Assembly: GCA_001939145.1 (NCBI GenBank)
Contig: LSRX01001356.1
Location: 1-64,000, forward strand
DNA length: 64,000 nt
Direction of reading: 5' to 3'
From: Symbiodinium microadriaticum
Taxonomy: Eukaryota > Sar > Dinophyceae > Suessiales > Symbiodiniaceae
Numbering within the stretch: the stretch's first letter is position 1; each line of letters opens with the position of its first letter. Under the pieces are notes generated by a model. That model was given only the letters and a program-made list of their open reading frames with translations. It did no database searches and was not told the DNA's origin. Positions 1-11,639 of this stretch are shown piece by piece. The position numbers were made by a program, and so were the translations under genes.

Positions 1-3000
1 CTGGCTTTTGTCCGATTTCACGGGCCCATTTTCGAGACCGAAAAACCCTTCGAAAACGTGTGCACCACAAGGGGCCTCCCCTGTTTTACTTGCCCGTTGA
101 GCGTTTGAGTGTTGACGACAGCCAGAGACCAGGGAGTGAGGTTTGTGAGAAAGGAGTGTCCGTTACGAAGATGCTTGTGAAAACTGGTCAACAGAAGTGA
201 TGATGAAGGACGCACTGCAGCCTCTACTGCGACCCCAGACGTCACAAAAGGCAAACATCTGAGTTTGCAAGTCGAAAAGAAGTGTCGACAAGAAGTTGAG
301 AAGTGAAGACGATGTTCAGAAGAAATGAAAGTTGGGGAGAACGCCTACAAGCCCCAGAGCTGCATTCTGAGCGGGTTGCGGCCAGAGCAATGAAAAGGAC
401 TTTCCCTGTGAACGAAACAGTTCGAGACTGCGCTCCAACCAGTAGGGTTTGGAAACTCGGATTTTGAGAGGTGAACGTGTTATTGTTTGCCACATGCGGC
501 TGCAGATCATCGTGCTGACGTTGAGACCGAGGGAGCCACAGGTTTTGGCTTGACAGGTGAGAGCAAGGAAAGACTGTCATTCGAATTCTGGTTTTCCAGC
601 ACAGGTTGGCTGCTTGTTGACAATCAGAGCTTGACGCGAACCGTGAACCTCGGGTTGAGGTTTAAGGATCACACGAGTTGGCTTGATGGGCCAGACGCGA
701 AGAAAAGAAATTGAAAGCAATATGGGACAGGATGGGTAAGAAGCAACAAAATATGTTGAAATAGAGTTGAATCTGTCTTCTACTTTTCGGAAATCGAAGA
801 GTCATAATGCAATGCTTTCGACATTGAGATTCAATGATCTTAGCTGTCCGAAATTGCATCTTTTGGCACTGTTGAAAATTGTTGGTGGCGAGAGCATGTA
901 GTCGCTGAGCAACAAGTGTATGTGTCGGCTCGACAGGACACATTTAGTTCATGTTGGTATTGTTTACGTAGTTTGCTGCCAGCAGTGACGATTGCAGACA
1001 GCTTCGTAGCTTTTTTTTGTTCATAACATCACGATTTGTTGAAGTGTTAGGTTCCTCCAAAATACTGGTTCTAGCATATCACACCCAATGAGTTCGTCAA
1101 ATTCTGCTGGTGCCCCTGTAACATCGTCCAGTACTCGGCTTCTCGCAAAAACGGACTCGGAGCTGCTGCATTAACGACTTCAGGCCGTTGGGTTCCTTGG
1201 TTTCGGAAAATGAATTGGTTCATTTCCTGAAGCTTGCACGGCCTGGGGCTCGGATGTCCGTGTTGCTCGGAAATAAATTTCAGACGTGTGTTTGGAGGCC
1301 GGAATGGTCGAAGCCACGACGCAGAGGACGTAGCGACATCGTCCGTGTGCTGGCGAAGCTGAAGGCTGGAGTACTCAGATCACAAGCGAGCCAACGCGGC
1401 ACTTGCATCAGTCGCGACTCATGACAGGCTGTTGGTGTCAATGATATCGACACATTGATAAGGAAAGTGGAGAAGAACACCATTAACGAGGACAGCAGTG
1501 TTTTGTTTGTGTGTACAGATGTTGGACTTAGCATGGAAACTTGTTGAGTGTGTTGATGTTAGATTGCCACCTTGCATGCAGGAGTTGTACAATAAAGGCC
1601 TCATGCCCTTGAGTAGGGCAGCGCTGGATTCCATCCGGAAGCAGAAGACGTTCATGCAGGTCTGCAAAGCAAGAGCTGCAGTTAGGTCTGTTATTTGATT
1701 GCACAGTCACCAGGCGCTTGAGTCTGTTGACGTTCCGAACATCCGACAGGCCGATTCGTTCGATTCATTGCGAGCTTGTCTTCGGACTGTCGCGCTGCGA
1801 AGGTTGGTGTTTTCGACCCTGTGGCGCAAATGCTGCCGGCTTCTCAGAACGTGAAAGCACTGCCACAACAGAGCATCTACATACCGTTAGGTCTCGGAAG
1901 CCTTTGCCAAGTATACATCTCAGCGAAAGACGTCAGTCCATGTTTACTGTTGGGCATTTAGCATTTTGCGATGTTGGTTTTTGGCCTGTGTTGTAGCCTC
2001 CAGGTGCCTCTAGCACTTTGCGTGGACGATCTTCGCCTTCCAAGAGAAGTGAAGAAGGCACGTTCACGATTGGCGCTTTGCTGCTACGCGCTGCAGGGGG
2101 ACTGATCAGCTGCCGTGTGGGGACCATTTTCGTTCTGCAAGCCTTCTTTCTCTTGCCAGGGAGGAAGGCTTTACGGCAAAGATGCACTGGCCTGTTTGTG
2201 TAGACGGCGAAGGTGCGATTTTGCGTTTACATGCCGCTGCCCTCAGGCTTGCCGGCCAACACGATTGGAGGGATGACCGCCCCGCCTGAGCCTCGCTTCT
2301 CCTCTCAGCTGGCCCTGGCCTGAAAAGACTTTGCTTGCACCGTGCTTAAGGCAAGCTGATGATGACATCTCGCCGTTCATCCCGGATCTGCTGCCACCGG
2401 GAAAGTGCAAGACCTAGGAAAGAAGCTCCGACTGCCAAGATCTGCCAAGAGTATTTCGTGTATGACAGCGGTGGCCTTTGTGAAGCTGGTGTAAGATTCA
2501 TGTCTTGCCAGGGGTTCAATTTCAGTTTTTGCAAAGAGCGGGGTGGCACTGCGCATGTACGTGCATTCGATGCTCTTGCACCTTCGATTCCAGAGAACCA
2601 TGGTGGGCATCGGTTCTTCTTTCAGTTGCTACAGTGAAGGATGTGATCCTGGAAGTGTGCTCATGCTTCGTCCGAATCTCAGGCCGTGTCTGTTCCCACG
2701 GCTTCGAGGATGTGCTGCTAATAGGCCACCGTTGTTGAATGCTACAGTGCATGTCTGCGCTATTCTGCCTATTCGCAGGCCTCGTAGGCTGTCGCCGATG
2801 CAAGCTCCTGCTTCTGCAGATGGTTCCTATCCTCAGCGTTTCACGTCCACATATAGCATTTCAAGCGATGTGGCATGCATGTTCCTGCTGCAGGTTTTGC
2901 TGGTCTGTCGCTGGCCGAAGGCATGCGACATTATGTGTGAAGGACTAGACGTAATCGTGCAGTTTCCTTATACAGCAGGCCGATCGAGATCTTTCTCCAT

Positions 3001-3300
3001 GACCGATGCTGCGTTGCATTCTCAGATGACCGCTGTGTTCACGGAGATGCACGTCTTCTCTTGCTGATCTTGGCTAGAAGGCTGGGACCTGCAGGTTTCA
3101 GTTCGCCGCAAAGCAAGGCTCAAAGATTCCAATTCTCGGGCTTGATGTGGCGGAAGAGTCGAAGCATTGCCCCAGTCCATTTGCTTGAGAACTGAACTCT
3201 TCTCGCAGGTGACTTGGTCTGTCACATTGCCAGCAGGGCAGCTGCAGCCTCAGGGAGCCTTTCTATTTGGATTTCAGTATACTCCTGCACTTGTCTGACT
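1..3300. other. No recognisable gene
   Basis: About 3.3 kb of roughly balanced base composition. The longest open frames (for example 2543-3067 on +, 174 codons) have no domain, no repeat structure and no support from composition, and overlapping frames on both strands are similarly open. I see no acceptor/donor-bounded islands like those after 20 kb. It could be intron, intergenic sequence or an old decayed element. Confidence 0.5.
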
Positions 3301-3304
3301 GTTT

Positions 3305-4235
3305 ATGAACTGTTTATATCTGCACGTATGCATGCATGCATGTATGCATGAATGCCTGATGTAGGGAGTTATGTACAGCTTATGTGCAATTAAGGGCTAT
3401 GGCCTGCACAGCTTTCGTTCTCAGACATGTTTATCATATATATATATATATACACACCTGTGACATTGAAGCAATCGCAGTGATGTGTAGATCGTCCAAG
3501 CACTTAAAGTGCCCTCGAAGCCGTGTCCACGTTCTGCATCCTGAAGTCTTTCTATTCTGTGTCCCCACCCTTTGTTTCCTGTCTTAGTTTCACATTGCAT
3601 TCTCCATTTCCACCAAGTGCAATCCCCAAGAGTCCGTAAGTTTCATATGTTGAGAGCAGCCATCATTGGATTGTTCTCATTCACTGAATCAGACTGCCCA
3701 CATCCCCAGTTTGTTTGTTTGCTCGACGTAGGTTCGGGTGCAACAAGTCCAGGCATGCAAGTATGTGTGCATATGCAGCAGGTGGGTCGGCTCTACACAC
3801 CTCTATCTCTGTAGTATCAATATTATCAAGTCATGTATGCAGTATGCATATCTGTATTTCGGAGCGCCTCGTATGCCTGCATGCATGTCATGCATGTCTG
3901 CATGCATGTTTGTACGTACATATGCATACATCCGGCAACGTGTGCAGCCTATTTCGCAGCCCGGATTCTTTCGCGGCGGAGGAAGAAGAAGAAAGTATGC
4001 ATGTATGCATGCATGTCTGTGTTTATGTATGCATGTGTGCTTTTTGTTACCTGTTCGTGTGTATGTAAGTAGCTATGTATGCATCTGTATGTGTATACAT
4101 ACACACTGTACGTATGTATGCATGTACGTATGTACGTATGTACGTATGTACGTATGTACGTATGTACGTATGTACGTATGTACGTACGTATGTATGTATG
4201 TATGTATGTATGTATGTATGTATGTATGTATATAT
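3305..4235. repeat. Microsatellite-rich stretch before the LINE
   Basis: Contains a TA run (about 3436-3451), many ATGCATGC/TGCATGTA words (3320-3350, 3870-4040) and a dense GTATGTAC then GTAT array (about 4105-4232). An 872-codon frame that begins here (3738) is open only because the tetranucleotide array lacks stops; its first 160 or so codons are not protein. The array sits exactly where the LINE-like sequence begins. The 3' end of the opposite LINE half also abuts a (TATG)n array, which may reflect target preference or an older tail. Confidence 0.8.
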
Positions 4236-4440
4236 AAGCATCTCGGCTCTACGGAGACTAGACGAAGGATGAAGACCTGCACCATTTGGGTGCTACTTGT
4301 GGTTTTGAGTGGTGGTGGGAATTCTTCTGTGGCTCTTCAGGGCTCAGGGCACGAACAGGGGCTTCAGTTCTCTTCTGTGGGGTGGCTGGATCGGCTCTCT
4401 TCGACACCACCCAAAGCCGTTGCTGTGCCATGGATTTCAT

Positions 4441-6110
4441 GGATGTTGTGGCCTGTCACGGGGAGAACAAAATCCCAAAGTATGCCTCAAGAGTACTCAT
4501 GCCTGACTTTGTCCACACAGCGACTGAAAACTACGTACTCGGTGGCCTCACTAAGCAGTGGAAGCACCTTGAGCTCACAGAGCTCCGACGACGGCAAGCC
4601 TGGATACGAGAGCACTGGGCCTCAGCTGGGTTGGGAGCCTTCGGCATTTGGTGCGTGGGCTGGCATTTGCTTGCTGTTGAAGGGAAGCATGAGCTCCTTT
4701 GTCGGACTTTTGAGTCGGACTTCCAGTTTGGGATGGCCATGTTTCAGCACATATGCCGACACCATAGCCCGGAGCTTGAGACGCTCGATTAGGGGAGCGG
4801 TGAAGCTGGAGCGGCAAAGGGTGCGATGGCGGAGCCACAGGCAACTGGAGCAGGCACTGGGAGCTTTCATGTTGCCAGGCATGACGTGTACATTCCTGCT
4901 GAGCTTCAGCATCTACAAGATTTCGTGTGGACTCCTGAAGGCCACCTGTGACCTTGAATACCGGAGTGACACTCCCATGTGCCCCATGCGAGTTGTAGGA
5001 CATCACTGGCAGGTGCTGCATTCAGCCTATATGATTGTCAGCCTTTGGTCAAAGCATGCCCAGCTGCCTGACATGTCTGACATCTTTGCGCATATGCAGG
5101 CTCAAGGGGCCCATGCAGTGACAGGGTGTCGCAAAGTGCTCAAGCTTTGCATGGTGGAAAGGCTGGACGGCAGCTCTTCGGGAGAATACGAGTACATGGA
5201 CATGCTTCAGGACTCAGGCTCCGGCAACGAGAATGAGGAGGCTGTCGTGGCTGCCACGACTGCCAACACAGGCATGGAGGCCACAGGAACCACGGCGGCC
5301 ATAGGAGTGCCCACGGCAAAGGCAGCACCTCTCCCAAAGGCGAGAGTTATTTACGACCGACTGGGGCAGGTGGTTAGGGAGCCCACGGGGCCACCGCCGA
5401 TTTTTTTGGCAGAAGGGGACGAGGATGCTGAAGAAGATGACGAGTCCTCGGCGCCCAACGAAGACGAAGCCGAGGACGAGGAGGAGGAACACAACGAGGA
5501 CAATGAGACAGGCCCCCTCCCGTACGAGTTGGAGCCAGAGTACAGACATGTCTCCTTGGCCATGTCCCAGGCCATCTGCGAAGTGCTACGACGTAATGGA
5601 AACCGCCGAGCTGCATTTCATGTGCTCAGTATTCCTCCTGCTTCCTGGAGGACAACCGAAGGCTTTGTTTTGCAAGCTCTACCCTTGACGGCCAGCACTA
5701 TGCAACACCCTAACATCCTCCGTTGCTCAGATGGACCGACCTTCGAGCCACCGAGATTTGGGACGACCAGCAGCCAGGAGCCGTCAGAGATGACGGACGC
5801 AGAGCTGGCTGAAGATGCGGAAATGGCGGCCCTGAGGGCTGAGCTTGATGATGAGACAGAGGCCGGCATGAACAACTCGAGGGGAACCTCAATGACGTCG
5901 GGGACCACCACGATGAGCCGGACGAGGGCGAGGAGGCAGCCATGGCCATCAAGATACGCACCACCGGTCCCCACGCCGGCAAGGACTTCGGGAGCAGGGT
6001 CGGAGTCCTCCAGGCAGGGTACACATCAGTATTCTCAATCATGCATCTCGTGCCGAAGCCACCAGCCCTCCACCTTAGTTATGTGCTCAGGCGAAGTGAC
6101 CCGTACTGAC
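4441..6110 (+). pseudogene. LINE ORF1-like region, frameshifted
   Basis: Protein-like sequence runs in three successive frames: about 4441-4792 (frame ending at a TAG near 4790), then about 4795-5885, then about 5885-6107 ending at TGA. The middle part has an amphipathic region (residues like LLSFSIYKISCGLLKAT), then an acidic linker at about 5425-5510 rich in Glu and Asp. The last part is basic and conserved-looking (AIKIRTTGPHAGKDF). Upstream ORFs of this sort in LINEs are usually nucleic-acid binding or poorly conserved; no RRM or CCHC knuckle is visible, so I assign no function. The frame changes indicate decay or sequencing errors. Confidence 0.55.
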
Positions 6111-6362
6111 AGCTTGCTGAGGATGCCTGAGACCATACCTGATGTAGGCCTCCGACAGAGGGCAACACAGACCCGTCTGCTGCCATCACTGAGACCACCT
6201 GCTGGGCGACCCAAAATAAGCCTCCTTGCTCGAGCCCTTCGTCACCTTTGCCATCGAATCCACCTTCACTCAATGTATACCAAGCGACGGACCAGGTACT
6301 GCTCGGAGACCTTCCTGTGCACATGGCCGGTGTCCTTACACAGAATGTCTCAATAATGGTCA

Positions 6363-8182
6363 GTGATTGTCATCGCATGCCTGCTCAGGTCCCTCGAGAT
6401 CTCTGAATACCTGCAAGTGACCATGTCTGCGGCCCTGTTCTACTTGACAAGTACAGACCATGAGCCTGGACTAGAGTTACCTGCCTGCAGGTGGCGACAT
6501 GGAGATCCTCCCTGGACGAAGGCGGGATACAGATGGAGTGGAAATCTCTTCACCCACGTGTCGATGACAGGAGACGATGCGGCGAACCACCGACCTGACA
6601 CTCCACCAAAGAGCCGCTCGGGTCCCAATTCCCGGGGTTGCAGTCATGTGCGAATAGGCAGCCGGATGTTCATCTTGGTGATGCTGTCTACACTACCACA
6701 AACAGTACGAACGACTGCAGCAGATGCGAGGGTTGAGCTCCCAGTGCACCGCTGGAGCTCTGGAGCCGGATACTTGACCACTCCAGAAAACAACAGGGCG
6801 AAGCCAGGTGAAAGCCGAAACACCGCCCATAGTTCAAACTTTTCCGCTCAAGGAAATATTCGCAAGAGAGCTCTCCGACGAGCTATCGACCGGAGACTAC
6901 ACCACCAGCAACTTTGTTCGGGCAAGTTTCGCCAAGAGCAGACCCAGATTCAGGCACAGCAGGCACTCCAGAACCAGAGGGAGGCGCGGACCCTAAGAAT
7001 GATCAGCTGGAACACAGGAGGCCTACATAGTGCCCGCTATAATGAGGTATTAGTGTGGCTCGATGCCCAGGCCTCTGCAGGACAGCCGGTTGATCTGATG
7101 TTCCTGCAAGAAACTCACTGGAAGCAGGACTACGAATATGTGGCGACACCTGTGGAGGGGAAGGCTTTGCAGTACCGAGTTATTCACTCGGCTGGAGATG
7201 ACAAAGCCGGTCTGATGTGCATGATTCGAGCAGGCATCGTACCAGATTCCCACATCAGACACCAAGCGCTGCCCCCAGGGAGATTACTTCACATTAGACT
7301 GATGCTCCCCACACCAGTCGATATCATGAACACATACCAGTCTGCTTGGAACCTCAACAAGGCCGCCGGTGTGGGCCACGACACGAAGCACAAGGTCGAC
7401 ACTCTGCTCAGGCAGAGAAGGCGGGTATGGAAACACCTGGAGCAATGGCTGCGGGGCACCCCACACCGACATGGATGCTTGATATTGGGTGATCTGAACA
7501 CGCCAGTGGCTTCGGAACCGCCCATCTCGGGCACAGGCAGTGTGGACCCCCAGAAGGCCCAGCAACAGGACCAGGAGATCTTTCAAGAGATGCTCAGGTC
7601 GCACCACTGTTCAGTGTTAAACTCCTGGTCTGCATCGGGCTGGAAGGCGCGCACGTTCATCCCCCCGGGACCAGATGAACGGAAGCAGGGCACTCAAATT
7701 GATTTCTTCATTGCCAGGGGTGTCATGGATACAGTGATGTCGCGGAAGGCGGCCCCATTTGATGCCCCGTTCGTACCTGCCACGAGATGCAGACACAGAC
7801 CGCTGCAGGCCATGTTCACTCTGCCGCGAATCAGGTACCACCGAGACCCTCCGAAACACTCTGTGCAACAGGTCAGGGCCCATCTCAGGAACCCCCAGCA
7901 GGCCATGGACATGTTGGGACAGATTGCCGTGGACCTAGACCAAGCCCGGGAGATGGATGATCTAGATCAGATCCTACTCCGAGGATGGGAAATGGCCAAA
8001 AGCCACGCCCCACAGAGACAGGCCTTTGCGGCACTGCAAGAACACCAGGTCAGTACGAGGGACAGAGTTATGTACATGTGGAGGTTGCGAGCTGAACTAC
8101 GACAACTTGGGAGCACCCACAACGATGCAGCTGAAGGCAGGAACCTCAAGAGCCAAGGCAGCCAAACTGCAGAGGACTAACA
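6363..8182 (+). CDS. LINE APE-type endonuclease domain
   Basis: A 605-codon open frame; the recognisable part starts at about 6999. The ordered catalytic signatures of the exonuclease-endonuclease-phosphatase fold are visible: ISWNTGG with the metal-binding Asn (about 7002), FLQETHW with the Glu (7101), a central GLMCMI strand (about 7209), LGDLNTP with Asp and Asn (about 7484), QIDFFIARG with Asp (about 7696), and CRHRPL with the His (about 7787). In LINEs this domain nicks target DNA for target-primed reverse transcription. The residues before 6990 are Pro/Arg/Ser-rich and may be linker. The frame closes at TAG just as the next domain opens in an overlapping frame (about 8113-8180), so a frameshift separates endonuclease from RT. 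All key residues look present, so the loss may be recent. Confidence 0.85.
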
Positions 8183-8784
8183 GACAGCTTCGCAAGGACT
8201 GCAGACAGAGAAAGACACTCAAGATCCTGGATGCAGTCAACTCAGACAATGTGTTCACGGCAGCCAAGCGTTTTGCACCAAAGCAGCCCAGAAGGAGATT
8301 ACAGTTAAGATCAAAGGAGGGCCACCTGCAATCGCACGAGGCGGAGTTTGACCAGATCTGTTCGTACTTCAGAGAACTGTTCCAAGGTCCAGAACATAAA
8401 CCATGTCAGCTGACTGAGCAGGTCCAGTTCACGGAAGCCGAAGTTAGCCAGGCGCTTGGGAAATTGGCTGCAGGGAAAGCGATGCCATCCTCTAGTGCAC
8501 CGGCGGCGATCTGGAAGCTGGCAAGTGATCAGGTGACACCCCTCCTCTGTAAGCAGTTCTCGGCTATTCTAGTGGCAGGAGCAACTGAGCTCCCGGTTGA
8601 GTGGAGCACTTCTGAACTTGTTCTCCTGCCGAAGCCAGGAAAGTCATTGACCTCTCCGAGCCAACTCCGCCCGATCAATTTGTTGCCGCTCCAGGCAAAG
8701 GTTCTAGGAGCAATGCTGGCGACGAGACTTCAGGAATACGCCCAGTGCTTCCTGTGGGAGGTACCACAGTATGCCTATCTCCAA
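8113..8784 (+). CDS. LINE reverse transcriptase, N-terminal part (cut)
   Basis: This is the connector and the first RT blocks. A basic helix (RTNRQLRKDCRQRK) is followed by the thumb-proximal region and the characteristic block with VLLPKPGKS and LRPINLLPLQAKVLG (about 8620-8710), typical of RT motifs 1-2 in L1-like elements. It ends with QYAYLQ at 8767-8784, the point where LINE RTs usually continue into a GR(S/T) turn. After 8784 the frame runs into CGCG repeats and arginine codons of no RT character. The catalytic motifs A, B and C are absent here and are present on the opposite strand from 15308 downward. Confidence 0.85.
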
Positions 8785-10162
8785 CGCGCACCCGCGCGTT
8801 TGGGTCCGCGCGTCCGCGCGTTTCGACACGTCCAATACGCGGCCCTTTTTCTTAAAATTGCATTTACAAGGGCCTGAACTTAGATAAGTGTTACAGCATG
8901 GTCTGTCCTGCTGCATGCGCGAGACGTCTTGCCTGTGCCAACACCACGGGAGGCGAACCCATCCCCTTACCCTCAAAGGACCCATGTTTCAAGGCTTTTG
9001 GGCCCAAAGACCCTACTATGGAAGGCTTTTGGGCTATTTTGATGCTAAGGGATCTACAGGATGTACCAAGACCCCACCCCAAAACAACTGTATACACTGT
9101 GGGGGAGGATCAACGGCACTAGCTGGGGCAGAGGCAGAGACGGGCGGAGGCGGGCCAGGAGCCCCGCCCACGACCTCGGGCTCCAAAATCGCCACCAAGT
9201 CCTGCAGGCGAGGCAAGAGCAAAGAACACAAAGTGCAGTACCCGAAACAAACAGTCTGCGATGAGGCAGAGCATTTTTTGTCTCAACCGCAGAGCGGTCG
9301 GGGTTTGCTGCCGTGCCAGATTCAGCAGCGGGCAGGCAGGCGGCATTCAAAAGCAAAAGAACCGACGGGGACAGGCCGGTGCCACGGAACCTTCCTGAAG
9401 GCCGGGAGCGGTTCCGGGCACGGCTGTGCGCCCGACGGGAACCGGGCCCTGAACTGCTGCGGGAACGAACCAAAAGAAACAGTGCAGTAAACACAGACAA
9501 TCTGTTGAACAGCAGCAGGACAGGGGCGGTTACGGCATCACCGCCCTGTAAGGTAGTTAATGCAAATATGTTGCGTATGGCCGGATCTTTCACCGGCCAT
9601 GATCGGACGCAGACACAGACCCAGGCATCTATTGCCTTGGGTGCGGGACAGAAGGCGGGAGCAGGAATGGGTGCAATACCCACGACCACTCCGGCCTGTG
9701 AATGGTGCCGGCAGTGGTGGGGATCTGAACGTCGATGCACCAGCCTTCACGGGAGCTCCAGGGGGGGGAACGGAGGAGCGGAGGCAGATGCGGGCGCACG
9801 TCGATCCAGGAGTACTCGGGGACGACTCGGAGCATCCGGCTGGCGAGCCTTGCGGCGGGTAGTCTGGCGTGCCGCGGGGGTCAGGTGCAGGGTCGTTGGA
9901 AGATCCAGGGCGACCCGGAACCGGACCGGCGCCAGAAGATGCAGCAGCACTGCCTCCACCCGGAAGCGGGATGGGACAGACTTTAGGCACGGCCACCGGT
10001 GGAGCATTTGATGTATCTGGTGGCGGGGCCGGTGCTGCATCTGCATCTGGGGCCTCATCTTTGACCTGTGCCGCCTCTTGGGCCGGGGACGGAGCCGTAG
10101 GCTTGGGCGGAGGCTCCTTCACAGCGCGTGCTGCACGGAGAACCAAGCGTCCAGGCGGCGGG

Positions 10163-10579
10163 TTACGGATCGGGTCCCCAGAGACGGACACGGGTTGGCC
10201 TTCGTACCATGAGCCGGCCGAGGGCGGTGGCGGAGGCTCCAAGCGCCAAACCGACCAGGCCGGACGTGGGTAACGACGCCAGCGCCGACTGCCGCGCCTC
10301 CATGGCGGCGGTCCAAAAAGACATAATAGCTCCCCAGGCTTCCGGCGGCGGAGATCCGGACACGGTGCCAGAGTCGCCCTCTGCCGGAACAGCGGCAGAT
10401 ACCGCAGGGGCGGTATCGGCCGGGGACGGCGACACGGGGGCAGATGGCTCCTCAACCGCGGCCTCCGTAGTCTCATCGGAGGAGGGGGACAGCACCGGGT
10501 TCGGTGCCGGAACCGGAGTGTCCACCGGATCCTCAGCAGCCGGCCGGGAAGCATTTGGAGCATCAGCCTTGCCCGTCAT
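10163..10579 (-). CDS. Pro/Ala-rich hypothetical protein, start region
   Basis: On the - strand an ATG at 10579 opens a frame starting MTGKADAPNASRP. It is low-complexity and acidic for about 80 residues, followed by a weakly hydrophobic stretch (SALASLPTSGLVGLALGAS). Protein-like Pro/Ala-rich reading then continues in a different frame from about 10260 to 9700 (EPPPPPSAGSWYEGQPVS and PPPDTSNAPPVAVPK), which suggests one frameshift or an intron. I do not recognise it. It could be the 5' part of another mobile element or of a host gene, and chance in GC-rich DNA cannot be excluded. Confidence 0.35.
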   Translation of the reverse strand: MTGKADAPNASRPAAEDPVDTPVPAPNPVLSPSSDETTEAAVEEPSAPVSPSPADTAPAVSAAVPAEGDSGTVSGSPPPEAWGAIMSFWTAAMEARQSALASLPTSGLVGLALGASATALGRLMVRRPTRVRLWGPDP

Positions 10580-10820
10580 GATGTAAATGCAAACGGCAAT
10601 GCGCGCGGGGAGCATCCACAAACGTCAGAGCAGAGCGGCTGCGGGAAAACATGGAAGCTCAAAAGCAGAACAGGCACATGCACGCAGAAGCAACCGGAAT
10701 GCAAGCTGCGAACAGAAGTGCAGGCAACTGCAATGCAGACGCGGTCCTCGGATGCGTGAGAGCATCGCGAAGGAGACCGGCGCCTTGAAAGAGAAGAACA
10801 AGAACTTCTTGTCCGGCGAC

Positions 10821-11012
10821 CTAGGCACGGGAACAAGAAGCAGAAAAAGCCGCCGGGTCAAAATGAGCACCGGGCGGGCGGACCTCGAAGTCGACGAAGA
10901 CCGGGAAGACCCGGAACTTCGTCTGCGATGTCGCCGTCGCCGACCTGGTCGGGCAACGGGCAAGCACCGCAAACAGAGGGAGGGCAAAGAGCGCCACGCC
11001 TCGAGACATCAA
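10821..11012 (-). CDS. Small ORF with signal-peptide-like start
   Basis: The - strand ATG near 11012 gives MSRGVALFALPLFAVLARC: a short basic start and a hydrophobic core, as in a signal peptide, followed by a Pro/Phe-rich stretch and a TAG. At 63 codons it could be a first exon. No partner exon is evident, and the GC-rich context makes open frames common. Weakly supported. Confidence 0.25.
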   Translation of the reverse strand: MMSRGVALFALPLFAVLARCPTRSATATSQTKFRVFPVFVDFEVRPPGAHFDPAAFSASCSRA

Positions 11013-11439
11013 GAGGAAAGCTGCGGGCCAGCACAGCCTAAAAAATCCAAAAGCTTTGGCACCGGTTCCAGAACGGAACCAGAGCCGTCTGAGCCCGCAG
11101 CTGCGGTGTCAGACTCGGTTCCGTTGCGGGCTGGCCAAACAAACCCAATCAAAGCTCGGAATCTAATCTCGCCATTCTGTACCTTCTTGCCTGCATGGTG
11201 TTTCTCTGTCAAGCTCTTACAAAATCGTTGGTTCCGAGACAAGACCTTCGATTCACAGCGCGCTGAAAGGTAATTCGATTAAAAAACAAAAAAACCTCAT
11301 GTATATGTAACTGTATGCTTATCTGTGTATATACATACATATGTCTGTCTGTTTGTTTTATCCTTGTTATTCTTTGATGTTTGCGACATTGCACGTGCAA
11401 CTGCGTAATGTCTAAGCTCTAACACAACTGCACGTGTAT

Positions 11440-11502
11440 GTATTCACATACGTACATACGTACATACATACATACATACATACATACATACATACATACT
11501 TT
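11440..11502. repeat. (TATG)n array at the LINE 3' end
   Basis: ACAT/CATA tetranucleotide run on + (TATG on -). Read on the - strand it lies just downstream of the presumed LINE 3' UTR, so it may be the simple-repeat tail used by many LINEs in place of poly(A), or a target-site microsatellite. Chance ORFs of alternating Tyr and His or Cys come from this array. Confidence 0.8.
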
Positions 11503-11639
11503 TTCACTTTCGACGCTGCAGAAGTTCGAGCTTCGGCGAGCGCAAAACGAGGGACAGGCGTATCGCCCGGCGGTGCTATGCTCAGCATATCCCTCCGCTC
11601 AAGGAGTTTACCCCCGGCACTTGTGCCCAAAAGCGGGGT

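Larger units (their letters stand above)
4236..8784 (+). mobile_element. LINE (non-LTR retrotransposon), 5' half
   Basis: A decayed non-LTR retrotransposon reads on + through an ORF1-like region, an apurinic endonuclease domain and the start of a reverse transcriptase, then ends abruptly inside the RT at 8784. There the sequence switches to a CGCG-rich low-complexity stretch. The missing RT half is found on the other strand starting at 15308, at the matching codon, so these are probably the two halves of one element separated by an inversion. Frame changes near 4790, 5885 and 8130 show it is no longer intact as assembled. The layout (long upstream ORF with acidic linker, APE, RT, zinc fingers) fits LINEs I associate with Symbiodiniaceae; the exact clade cannot be set without a tree. 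Confidence 0.85.
8785..11430. other. Sequence between the two LINE halves
   Basis: Begins with a CGCG/CCGCGCG low-complexity run (8785-8830), then moderately GC-rich DNA. The - strand of 9600-10600 reads as Pro/Ala/Gly-rich protein in shifting frames; 10600-11270 is also GC-rich on both strands. If the LINE halves were split by an inversion, this block would originally have lain downstream of the LINE in the opposite orientation, so its - strand reading would have been the + strand. Confidence 0.5.

Noticed and set aside
3738..4260. Start of an 872-codon ORF as a Cys/Tyr/Met-rich protein
   Set aside because: Produced by GTATGTAC/ATGCATGT microsatellites that lack stops; the real LINE reading begins later and in changing frames.
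4047..4285. - strand Tyr/Ile/His/Thr-rich ORFs
   Set aside because: Translation of the same tetranucleotide array; appears again at 11412-11630 and 47409-47618 for the same reason.
9538..10563. 341-codon - strand Pro/Arg ORF as one protein
   Set aside because: Only the segment at about 9700-10260 looks protein-like; the first third is a shadow of the Pro/Ala-rich frame starting at 10579.
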